A stretch of 58,094 bases of DNA from positions 1 to 58,094 of the forward strand of contig CALKNI010000093.1 of NCBI GenBank assembly GCA_938091115.1, read 5' to 3'. Of this stretch, positions 34,541 to 42,646 are shown in pieces. A program made the position numbers and the translations under genes. This stretch comes from an uncultured Pirellulaceae bacterium (lineage in GTDB: Bacteria; Planctomycetota; Planctomycetia; Pirellulales; Pirellulaceae). Every line of letters begins with the position of its first letter. Positions within the stretch are counted from its first letter, which is position 1. The notes beneath the pieces are model-generated. The model saw nothing but the letters and a program-made list of their open reading frames with translations, was not told the DNA's origin and searched no databases.

Positions 34541-36067
34541 TTGAACTGGCTCGAAACATTGCACCTCGACTACGGCCACATGATCCGCCCTCTGATCGTG
34601 GGTACGCTTGTCGCTATTGTCTGCAGTGTAATCGGTTGCTTTATTATTCTGAGAAAAATGTCATTTCTCGCCGATGCGATCGCTCATTCGATGCTGGCGG
34701 GCGTGATTGCTGGATATCTGATTATCAAAATCCTCTTTGGCCAACAGGATCCGCACTTAGGCGCGATGCTGATAGGCGCTATTCTCGCTGGCGTCGCCAC
34801 AGTCGCGATGGTGGGTCTCGTGACTCGATTCTCTCGCGTCAAACAGGATACCGCAATCGGAATCATGTACACCGGGATATTTGCAATCGGCGCCTTTGCA
34901 ATTTCAATTCGAACCGTCGGCCAACATATCAAAGTTGACATTTACCACTATATTGTTGGGAGTGTACTCTCTGTCCCGGATCAGGAGTTTTGGTTACTTG
35001 CCATTGTCGCATCGCTTGTGCTCAGCGTTGTCATTCTGTTCTACCGGCCGCTGCAACTTACCAGCTTTGATCCGATTATGGCCGCTTCGATTGGGATTCC
35101 GGTCCTCGCGGTTGAATACCTTCTAACCGCCTGTACCTCTCTAGTAGTCGTCAGCGGAGTTCAGATTGCTGGCGTCATTCTGGTAGTCGCATTAATGATC
35201 ACCCCCGCAGCCACTGCCTATCTACTGTCTGACCGCCTAGATCGAATGATCCTATATTCAGCCATTCTGGGAGTATTGGGGTTTTGGTCAGGCTTTGCTT
35301 TAGCAACGATTGTAGGTGCTTCGCCTGGGGCTTCCGTCGTGGTCATGATGACACTGATCTTTCTTATTACTCTAACACTGTCTCCCCGTTACGGCTTGCT
35401 CGCTGACTGGATTAGGAAATCCAGTGCGATCCCACAAGAGGTCATGGAGGATATCCTTGGAGTCATTTTAAGATTTCCCCAAAAGACAATTCCCGTAGAG
35501 GAGATTGAAAAATTAGTTACCACCAGAAATCTTAAAATCAGACGAGCAATTTCGCTTCTTGGACGCCAGCGTCTCATTGAAATTTCCAACAACCGGGTTC
35601 AGCTCACTGCCGATGGTAGAATCGAGGCGAACCGCCTTGTCCGGGCACACCGGTTATGGGAAACGTATTTGGAGAAAACGGGAACTCCAGAAACTGAAGT
35701 TCATGAGATCGCACACAAATTAGAGCACATTAGTGATCAAGCTACCGTTGCTTACCTTGACGACAAACTGGGCCACCCACTTTCTGATCCTCACGGGTCC
35801 GTCATACCGACGGATCAATCGCAAGTTGGACTCAATCGTTCCTTTATCTCGAGCTTGATGCGAGATGGTAACCGGGCGGTTGTCGAACAAGTTGGAGAAG
35901 TTGCCAGAATTAGTGGACTTAAAGCGGGTGATTTGGTCACTATGAACCGGCGGTCGTCAGATGGCAATACGTGGGTCTTACTGGTCGCAAATGGCGATGT
36001 CATCGAATTAAATCACGACCAAGCTGATGCAATTATCGTACGGCTGACGGAACAATCCACATCTTAA
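34541..36067 (+). CDS. Metal ABC permease fused to a DtxR/MntR-type metalloregulator
   Basis: The protein is 508 residues from a TTG at 34541 (an ATG at 34580 would remove 13). Residues about 15-280 form an ABC-3 permease of the ZnuB/TroC kind. Residues about 300-365 are a winged helix (MEDILGVIL, then LKIRRAISLLGRQRLIEI). Residues 366-425 are a DtxR dimer/metal domain with HRLWE, EVHEIAHKLEH and LGHPLSDPHG. Residues about 445-505 are an SH3/FeoA-like domain. Candidate ligands are D304 (as MntR Asp8), H370, E374, H388, H392, E395 and H396. His392 stands where DtxR has Cys102 and MntR has Glu99. Chlamydial YtgCR has the same fusion and its repressor part is known to be cut free. The second permease of that system is absent. 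Confidence 0.92.
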   Translation: MNWLETLHLDYGHMIRPLIVGTLVAIVCSVIGCFIILRKMSFLADAIAHSMLAGVIAGYLIIKILFGQQDPHLGAMLIGAILAGVATVAMVGLVTRFSRVKQDTAIGIMYTGIFAIGAFAISIRTVGQHIKVDIYHYIVGSVLSVPDQEFWLLAIVASLVLSVVILFYRPLQLTSFDPIMAASIGIPVLAVEYLLTACTSLVVVSGVQIAGVILVVALMITPAATAYLLSDRLDRMILYSAILGVLGFWSGFALATIVGASPGASVVVMMTLIFLITLTLSPRYGLLADWIRKSSAIPQEVMEDILGVILRFPQKTIPVEEIEKLVTTRNLKIRRAISLLGRQRLIEISNNRVQLTADGRIEANRLVRAHRLWETYLEKTGTPETEVHEIAHKLEHISDQATVAYLDDKLGHPLSDPHGSVIPTDQSQVGLNRSFISSLMRDGNRAVVEQVGEVARISGLKAGDLVTMNRRSSDGNTWVLLVANGDVIELNHDQADAIIVRLTEQSTS

Positions 36068-36106
36068 AACCAGTGGACCGGTAAGCGGTTGAAAACAAAT
36101 GATGGG

Positions 36107-36910
36107 TTACGGCTTAACTGCGCGAGTTGCCCCCATATCCGCAATGTACTTCCCAACAGCGTAGGCATTCCAATTGTCTTCGTAGTATCCTGTGATCCGC
36201 AATCCGGCAGCTATTTGCCCACCAATTTGATCGCCTAAACTGTGGCCAAAACATAGTGGCTGTTGCTCCGCTACGTACTTGGCCTTTTCTGAATTTGAAA
36301 TACCCGTTAACTCAGAATAGGGAATTGAATTCTTTACTACTAGTTCTCCGTCTTCGATCTTCTCTTGGTCAAACAAATAAAAGACTGGCTTTGTGAAACC
36401 GGCAATCAGTTGCCCGCCATGGCGGAGCACCCGCGCCACCTCTTGCCAAACAGGCCGAATATTCGGAACAAAGCCGTTGGAACAGGGATGTATAATCAAA
36501 TCGAAAGATTCATCTTCGAAACATGACAAATCGCTCATATTTCCTTGAACGCATTTAATTTCCAAACTGTCTCGCTCAGAAACGAACTGGTCTTGCTTCA
36601 ACTGCTCATCGGAAAGATCAAACACAGTTACTCTGGCTCCTGCCGCTGCCAAGACAGGAGCCTGCTGACCACCACTTCCTGCAAGGCACAATACTCGGCA
36701 CGGACTAGCTGAAAAATCAGGAAACCAATCCTGAGGGACAGACCGATGAGGTGTTAAAACGATGCTCCATTTTCCTGCACGCGCCCGTTGAATTTCTTCG
36801 GCACTAACGGCCACCGTCCACGGGTTATCAGCTTTGACTTGTGCATCCCACGCCGCGCGATTGTAGTTCAACAGCTCTGCTTCTGAATCGGGAATACTAG
36901 ATTTTTCCAT
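36107..36910 (-). CDS. Class I SAM-dependent methyltransferase
   Basis: The protein is 267 residues. Motif I is VLCLAGSGGQQAPVLAAAGA (about 73-92), followed by VTVFDLSDEQL with the acidic residue that binds SAM ribose, QGNMSDLSCF and the motif IV-like FDLIIHPCSNGF. It fits the Methyltransf_11 group. The substrate is unknown. It is convergent with the metal operon (39 bases between stops) and divergent from thymidine kinase. Conserved Asp-Trp-type N-terminal residues (NYNRAAWD) are common in uncharacterised family members. Confidence 0.88.
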   Translation of the reverse strand: MEKSSIPDSEAELLNYNRAAWDAQVKADNPWTVAVSAEEIQRARAGKWSIVLTPHRSVPQDWFPDFSASPCRVLCLAGSGGQQAPVLAAAGARVTVFDLSDEQLKQDQFVSERDSLEIKCVQGNMSDLSCFEDESFDLIIHPCSNGFVPNIRPVWQEVARVLRHGGQLIAGFTKPVFYLFDQEKIEDGELVVKNSIPYSELTGISNSEKAKYVAEQQPLCFGHSLGDQIGGQIAAGLRITGYYEDNWNAYAVGKYIADMGATRAVKP

Positions 36911-37181
36911 TAGGTATCCTTATTGTGAGCTGCATGTGCAATTGGCACCCCTCAATCGAATCATTTGCGTTTCTTAAAAAGCTGCCTCGATTACGTGTAA
37001 AGACAGGCACTTTGTCAGTTGCACCGGCAGGCTCCGCCACCACCAATCACTCAAAAGACTTTAGAAACTGACACTAGGAAGTTATCAACTTCAAAGTAGA
37101 ATACAACTCTGTTTCAAACACACAAGCGAACTATTCGCCCCCTCCGAGCATTACCGATCCCCTTGTTATCGCACTAGGCAG

Positions 37182-37781
37182 ATGGCCAAGCTTTATTTTT
37201 ACTACTCCGCTATGAACGCTGGCAAAAGCACAACATTGCTTCAGGCGGCTCATAACTATGAAGAACGCGGTATGCGCGTTCTTTTATTCACGCCCCAAAT
37301 TGACGACCGCTCCGGCGTCGGCAACATATCTTCGCGACTTGGCTTGACCCGCGAAGCCTTTAGTTTCGATTCCGAATTCGATCTCTTTGTGCAAATTCGT
37401 AAAGAACAAAACCAATTTCAGGTCGCCTGCGTGTTCATCGACGAGGCTCAATTCCTCACCTCAAAACAAGTCCTTCAATTGACTTTGGTTTGTGATCAAA
37501 TTGGCATTCCGGTTTTGTGCTATGGCCTCAGAACTGACTTCCGTGGCGAGCCCTTTGAAGGAAGTAAATACCTACTGGCGTGGGCCGACGTTCTCGGTGA
37601 AATCAAGACAATTTGCTACTCCGGAAAAAAGGCAATCATGAACGCTCGCCTCGACGAATCAGGAAAACGAGTCACCGAAGGTGAGCAGGTCGCCATCGGA
37701 CTGAATTACGTATCTTTATCGAGAAAAGAATTTGGGTTGGAACACGTTTCCCCGATCCAATACCATCCGCCAGAAGAATAA
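37182..37781 (+). CDS. tdk: Thymidine kinase
   Basis: The protein is 199 residues and close to E. coli Tdk along its length. The P-loop is MNAGKST (11-17), the catalytic region is FIDEAQFL (about 86-93), and the substrate loop [14 protein letters not shown] is intact. It phosphorylates thymidine for salvage into dTTP. It is unusual that three of the four expected zinc ligands are replaced. The first pair reads CYSG where E. coli has CFCG, and the second reads LSRKEF where E. coli has VCRKHY. The stop lies 17 bases from the convergent TolC-like stop. Confidence 0.95.
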   Translation: MAKLYFYYSAMNAGKSTTLLQAAHNYEERGMRVLLFTPQIDDRSGVGNISSRLGLTREAFSFDSEFDLFVQIRKEQNQFQVACVFIDEAQFLTSKQVLQLTLVCDQIGIPVLCYGLRTDFRGEPFEGSKYLLAWADVLGEIKTICYSGKKAIMNARLDESGKRVTEGEQVAIGLNYVSLSRKEFGLEHVSPIQYHPPEE

Positions 37782-37798
37782 CAGGACAAGCCGGGCTG

Positions 37799-39784
37799 TT
37801 ACTGTGCCGGTGTACCGGGAACTGCCGGCGCAACCATTGTCTCGCTCTCGGCAGAAGGCTCACTTAACGAAACCGCCCGCTGGTCATAAGCACCCAAACT
37901 TAGCGGGCGAACATCACGGTTATTAAAATTCAAAGGACCTTTCTCGAAACGCGGAGCTTTTTCGACCGCATTCGACCGAGCATTTTCTGACCATTCTCCC
38001 TCAGTCAAAAAGATATTGTATCGACTCAGCAGAGTTCCCGTCGTGTATACATAATTTAAAAGTGCCTTGTTGTATTCGGCGACTGAGCGGTGAACACTAC
38101 TCTCCGTATTGGCTTTTCGCTGTTGTGCGTCAAGCAAAAAGAAGATTTGATCCTGCCCCTCATCGAACCTCTTTTGCTTTGGATTAATCTCTTCTTCGGC
38201 TGCGATTCTCGCATCAAAATTGGTTCGCAAAGACGCCACCGAACGATCAACTTCGGTAAATGCCTGATTCAAATCAAGCAGAATTTGCCGTTGCTGTTCA
38301 TTTAGCAAAGTCCGTTCTCTGGCTAATCTTAACTCCGCATTTCGGATCGAAAGATGACCTAGTCGATTGCCAATCGCACCACCAAATTCAAAACCTAGTT
38401 GCCAATCGTCAAGATTCCCCTTGAACATGTCGTTAAATGCACCGCCATCAGGGGATCCCTGTGTGCCAAACAGATTTTGACCGAAGCCTCTCGCTCCGTA
38501 CTGACCTGTTAAATCAAATCGCCATTTATTAAGTGCCTTGGCAGCCAGCAACTCCAATTCACGCTGCCGGACGATCCATTTTTGACGCCTAATTTCAACT
38601 CTTCGATTAAGAGCATCTGCCTGTGACTGCTCCCAGTCAAAAGCAACTGGTGCTAGTGCAGGGTCTGAGATTGGCAAAATAATCGTTCCATCACTCGCTG
38701 GAAGATTCATCAATCGGCGAAGATCACGATCCGATCCCAAAACGCCTTTGGGGCCATTTAACTGGCCAGTTAAAATATTTTGTGCCTGAGTTTGAAAATT
38801 AAAATACTGTTGCCGGGCAAGCGCTTCATCATCCGGACGCCCCACGCCTTCGTCTAATCGTTTTTTACGATTGTCCCAAGCCTCCTGGGCTGAATCACGA
38901 GCGCCAATCTTCGTGTCGAGATCGCGATATGAAAAATACAATTCCCAATAAGTGTCCTCCACGTTGCGAACTAGATTCCGAACTGCCACCTCAAAATCAG
39001 CAAGAGAAACGTCGCTTCTAATTCGAGCGATTAAAACTCCATTGTAATTTCCAGGAGTGGCATTGGGCCCAGCGATACGATTGACAGCCGAACCGCGTCC
39101 ACGCCCCAACGGCTGTCGAAATTCTAGCTGAGTTACCATATTGTAAGTGCTGTTGAAAAACGAGAACGGGTTAGCATTTCGGTTGTAGTCAGTCAGATTT
39201 CTGATTGCGAAAGACGCTCCCGAGGCCGTTTGTTTACCAATGCCAAAATTAAAGTTAGATGCGTTCGTCACCGCCCCTCCCAAGAACGCCTGATTCACAA
39301 ATCGCTCCCGCCGACTATACAGCAGGCTTGAATTCACTTGCGCATCAAAAGCTGAAAGAGCTGCCTCAACACTTCCCAAACCAGTCTCGTTAATTGCCTG
39401 ATCGTAAAGCGTGGTGGCTGCCTGTGGGGAATTTACAACGACTCCGCCAAGCTTCTGCATGACCTTACTGTTGGCGAGGGCCATCTCAACGCATTGCTCA
39501 ACCGTCATCTCCCGGGGCTTCAAAGCCTGAAAATTTGAGATCGTTACAGGCGGCGCAGAAAGAAACTCTAAACCGTCCGTGCCTTCCTCGTTCTCAAGTT
39601 CCGGATATTCGATTTGCTGCAAAAGCGATTGGCAGGGTCCGCAGTCAGTTGAAAAATCTACAACTTGCTTAGCTCGATGCTGGCAACCTACTAACGCGGT
39701 TGCGATAAATACTAATATCAAAACACCGGAAATTTTCGAAGAATGTTGGGTGCTTAAGATGCCCGCAGGGAGACCAAGGATCAT
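37799..39784 (-). CDS. TolC-family outer-membrane lipoprotein
   Basis: The protein is 661 residues. The N-terminus has a lipobox (ALVGC, Cys34) after a hydrophobic stretch, so it should be lipid-anchored. Two OEP repeats of long coiled helices follow: about 215-360 (VRNLVRNVEDTYWELYFSYRDL) and about 400-600 (LDLNQAFTEVDRSVASLRTNFDA). The middle holds beta-type segments. Such proteins form outer-membrane channels for efflux or type I secretion. No inner-membrane pump or adaptor gene is adjacent. A Pro/Ala-rich tail ends the protein. Confidence 0.9.
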   Translation of the reverse strand: MILGLPAGILSTQHSSKISGVLILVFIATALVGCQHRAKQVVDFSTDCGPCQSLLQQIEYPELENEEGTDGLEFLSAPPVTISNFQALKPREMTVEQCVEMALANSKVMQKLGGVVVNSPQAATTLYDQAINETGLGSVEAALSAFDAQVNSSLLYSRRERFVNQAFLGGAVTNASNFNFGIGKQTASGASFAIRNLTDYNRNANPFSFFNSTYNMVTQLEFRQPLGRGRGSAVNRIAGPNATPGNYNGVLIARIRSDVSLADFEVAVRNLVRNVEDTYWELYFSYRDLDTKIGARDSAQEAWDNRKKRLDEGVGRPDDEALARQQYFNFQTQAQNILTGQLNGPKGVLGSDRDLRRLMNLPASDGTIILPISDPALAPVAFDWEQSQADALNRRVEIRRQKWIVRQRELELLAAKALNKWRFDLTGQYGARGFGQNLFGTQGSPDGGAFNDMFKGNLDDWQLGFEFGGAIGNRLGHLSIRNAELRLARERTLLNEQQRQILLDLNQAFTEVDRSVASLRTNFDARIAAEEEINPKQKRFDEGQDQIFFLLDAQQRKANTESSVHRSVAEYNKALLNYVYTTGTLLSRYNIFLTEGEWSENARSNAVEKAPRFEKGPLNFNNRDVRPLSLGAYDQRAVSLSEPSAESETMVAPAVPGTPAQ

Positions 39785-40049
39785 GGTTTGCTCTTAAAAT
39801 TGGCAGAACTGTTAGGATTAAACTATCCAGCAATGTCAGTTTCATCGGAATAAGCGCGGTAAAGAATCATAACTATCCAAATAACCGTACGACTCCAGCT
39901 AACCCTCAATTTTCCCCCAAGCCCCGCATGCTTCCTTTTTTGAGGCTGCTTGGAACGTTTTTGAATTTCTAACCGCTAGCAGCACGGATGACTCAAGTTT
40001 CGCGCCCGCTCATTGAAAAGACACCGATCGAGATCTTGATTTGGCCAGC

Positions 40050-40718
40050 TTACCGAGAGAACAGTTGGCGTTGCTTCGAGCAGGGAACCACGTCTCCAGG
40101 TCGGCAGAAGCCAAGTGGATAATCGCAACTTGCAGGTGCGTCTCGACGCATATGGTACGGCAATAGGACTGCGGAGGTGAAAAAGTTTGCCGTTGAACGT
40201 AGATATTCGCTACGCGGGCCCGACGTCTGGCCGTATCTCTCTAATGCAACGTTCTCGAAATACAACGGCTGGTAACGAATGTCTGGGGCAACCCACGCAA
40301 AGATCTTGAATTCGGGTGAGAATTCACTCCAAACGTTCTTTTGGGTTTCCATCAGTTGCCCAGCAATCCCTTTGGGCCCCCCCTTTTTCTCACGAACATC
40401 TAGGCTGATGGCAGAAATCGATTTCCTTGGCCACTGCCCGGCTTTGAATAAATTAGCAATGTCATCTTTCCCCAAAGCTGCCGTCAGTTCGTCATCCCCA
40501 GCTTTTTGAAGGTTTTTCAACAAATCATCATCTTGTCTATTTTGACTAAAATTCAATTCGTTGTTCAAGCTACCAACTCGAATGGGCGTTAAAGCGGGAC
40601 GCTCGGTCGCAACTTTCACAAAGGAAACACCGTTCTGAGAATAAGCCTCTTGACCAAAAAACAAAACAAGCGATAAGCAGGCTGTAATTTTCAGGAATTT
40701 ATTAGTTGTCTTGTTCAT
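40050..40718 (-). CDS. Secreted planctomycete protein of unknown function
   Basis: The protein is 222 residues with a signal peptide (about 1-28, ending AYSQ). The C-terminal half has APDIRYQPLYFENVALERYG and later LPYHMRRDAPASCDYPLGFCRPGD, phrases that I associate with a conserved family of planctomycete secreted proteins without known function. Two Cys residues near the end (CDYPLGFC) could form a disulfide. It stands alone, with about 520 non-coding bases upstream. Confidence 0.75.
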   Translation of the reverse strand: MNKTTNKFLKITACLSLVLFFGQEAYSQNGVSFVKVATERPALTPIRVGSLNNELNFSQNRQDDDLLKNLQKAGDDELTAALGKDDIANLFKAGQWPRKSISAISLDVREKKGGPKGIAGQLMETQKNVWSEFSPEFKIFAWVAPDIRYQPLYFENVALERYGQTSGPRSEYLRSTANFFTSAVLLPYHMRRDAPASCDYPLGFCRPGDVVPCSKQRQLFSR

Positions 40719-41238
40719 TACCGAGACCCATGCAGGAAGAAAAAAGCGTCTGCTTTTGATTATCGACTACTGCGACCCGCCAAATCTAAAAAACTACTAT
40801 GTTGTGTTTTACCCCTGCTTTCCAAAAGAATGCCGCAATCGCTAGCTTTTCACCAGAGAAAACTTTTTAACTAACAAGAAAACTTAAACAAAAACCCCCC
40901 ATTATAACCCCCTTTGTGGTAAGCTAACCTTTGTCAGAGGGCTAGGTTAATGTGTCGGTTTCTCCCAAAATTTTTAACCCCGCCTCAACGCCACCCTTTT
41001 GTACAAAATACCACACAAAAAAACACTGCAACTCAAACGCTATTTTTTTCCATAAACCACTTAGATACAATGAGTTAACATCCATTTCCCATCAATGGTT
41101 TGTGGGTTTAGCATAATGCCTTCATTAAAATTTGAGTTACACCATCCTTACTTGGTTAATCATTATTAATTGACAGATGTCAGTCGCTCCTGCAGCCCAT
41201 TAAATTGAATCAATTAGTTTCTAGTCAGGGAGACCGGA
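40719..41238. other. AT-rich intergenic region between divergent genes
   Basis: About 520 bases separate the secreted-protein gene (-) and the DUF1501 gene (+), so both promoters must lie here. It contains C-runs and A-runs around 40890-40915 and an inverted repeat, TAACCT (40925-40930) with AGGTTA (40944-40949). A TTGACA at 41170-41175 lies inside TGACA-GA-TGTCA, but I see no -10 at the right distance. No coding frame is convincing. Confidence 0.45.
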
Positions 41239-42546
41239 ATGAAATGTCGTGATCACATGTTGAGCCGCCGCAACTTGCTTACCATTGGTGCAGTAGGGGG
41301 TATCGGGCTAACGTTGACCGATTTCTTCAGATTGAAAACTGCACAGGCAGATCAAAAGAATTACGAGTCGAAAGAGGGAACTGCTAAATCTGTCATCTAC
41401 ATTTTCCTTCCGGGAGGGATGGCCCAGCAGGAATCATTCGACCCCAAACCATTTGCGCCCTTGGAGTACCGCGGGCCGATGCGGAGTATTGCGACGAAAC
41501 TTACGGGCGTCCGAATCAACGAGATGTTTAAGCAAACGGCGAGTATCGCTGACAAGCTCACCATCATTCGCTCAATGACCCACGGCGAAGCAGCACATGA
41601 ACGTGGCGTACATAACATGCACACTGGTTACCGCCCCAGTCCCGCGCTCACCTTTCCAAGTATGGGAAGCGTCGTCTCTCACGAATTTGGGCCTCGAAAT
41701 AACCTTCCTCCTTATGTTTTGATTCCAAATCAGACCAATCCATATCAGGGAACGGGATACTTGAGCTCATCATTCGCGGGGTTCAGCATTGGTGCGGATC
41801 CATCAGCCGGCGGATTTAAAGTTCGAGACCTCGAACTACCATCCGGTGTGGACCCCGCAAGATTTGACAAACGCCGAAAACTGTTGGATGTCGTCAATGG
41901 CCATTTTCGAGAAAAAGAGAAATCAGATTCACTTGATTCCCTCGATACTTTCTACAACCGTGCTTACAGCTTGATCAGCTCAAAACAGGCACGCGAAGCA
42001 TTCGATATCGAAAAAGAGGACCCAAAATTGCGAGACCGTTACGGGCGCAACACCGCAGGTGCGCGGATGCTGTTAGCACGACGCCTTGTCGAATCGGGTG
42101 TCCGATTCGTTACGATGACCTACGGAGGTTGGGATCACCACGATAGCATTGACCGAAACATGAAACGCCAGGTACCGGCATTCGATCAGGCCTACGCGAC
42201 TCTCATTAGTGATCTCGAATCGCGCGGCTTGCTCGATTCTACATTGGTTGTCGTCGCTTCGGAATTTGGACGAACCCCCAAGATCAACCAAACCTCCGGT
42301 CGCGACCATTGGCCAAAAGTATTTAGTTCCTTGATGGCTGGCGGAGGAATTAAAAAGGGACAAGTTTACGGAAGCTCCAATGCAACCGCGAGCGAGCCGG
42401 AAGAGGATGCCCTTGGTGTTCAGGATTGGGCGACCACCATTTACAAGTGCCTTGGAATTACAGCAGATAAAGAGTTGATGGCTCCAGGGGCACGGCCAAT
42501 TGAAATCGTCGACGGTGGAACGGTACGCGACGGTCTTTTGGCTTAA
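41239..42546 (+). CDS. DUF1501 protein (Tat-exported)
   Basis: The protein is 435 residues; the ATG follows GGGAG. The N-terminus has a twin-arginine signal (SRRNLLTIGAVGGIGLTL, about 9-26), so it should be exported folded. The body has the hallmarks of the planctomycete DUF1501 family, which is related to sulfatase/alkaline-phosphatase folds: IYIFLPGGMAQQESFDPKP near 52, GVRFVTMTYGGWDHHDSID near 290 and VVVASEFGRTPKINQTSGRDHWP near 341. The DHH, EFGRTP and GRDHW residues are likely metal ligands. It heads a four-gene set with PPC-, DUF1549/DUF1553- and cytochrome/WD40 proteins. Its real substrate is not established. Confidence 0.92.
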   Translation: MKCRDHMLSRRNLLTIGAVGGIGLTLTDFFRLKTAQADQKNYESKEGTAKSVIYIFLPGGMAQQESFDPKPFAPLEYRGPMRSIATKLTGVRINEMFKQTASIADKLTIIRSMTHGEAAHERGVHNMHTGYRPSPALTFPSMGSVVSHEFGPRNNLPPYVLIPNQTNPYQGTGYLSSSFAGFSIGADPSAGGFKVRDLELPSGVDPARFDKRRKLLDVVNGHFREKEKSDSLDSLDTFYNRAYSLISSKQAREAFDIEKEDPKLRDRYGRNTAGARMLLARRLVESGVRFVTMTYGGWDHHDSIDRNMKRQVPAFDQAYATLISDLESRGLLDSTLVVVASEFGRTPKINQTSGRDHWPKVFSSLMAGGGIKKGQVYGSSNATASEPEEDALGVQDWATTIYKCLGITADKELMAPGARPIEIVDGGTVRDGLLA

Positions 42547-42646
42547 TCGTTAGTCGAACGATCATGCGGCATCACGGCTAACGCTTAAGGCTCTCGGGTT
42601 GAGAGCATATGACTTCGTTTCTCACTTCCACAACGCAGGAACCAAG

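Noticed and set aside
41170..41198. TTGACA as promoter -35 for the DUF1501 gene
   Set aside because: No -10-like hexamer lies 16-18 bases downstream.
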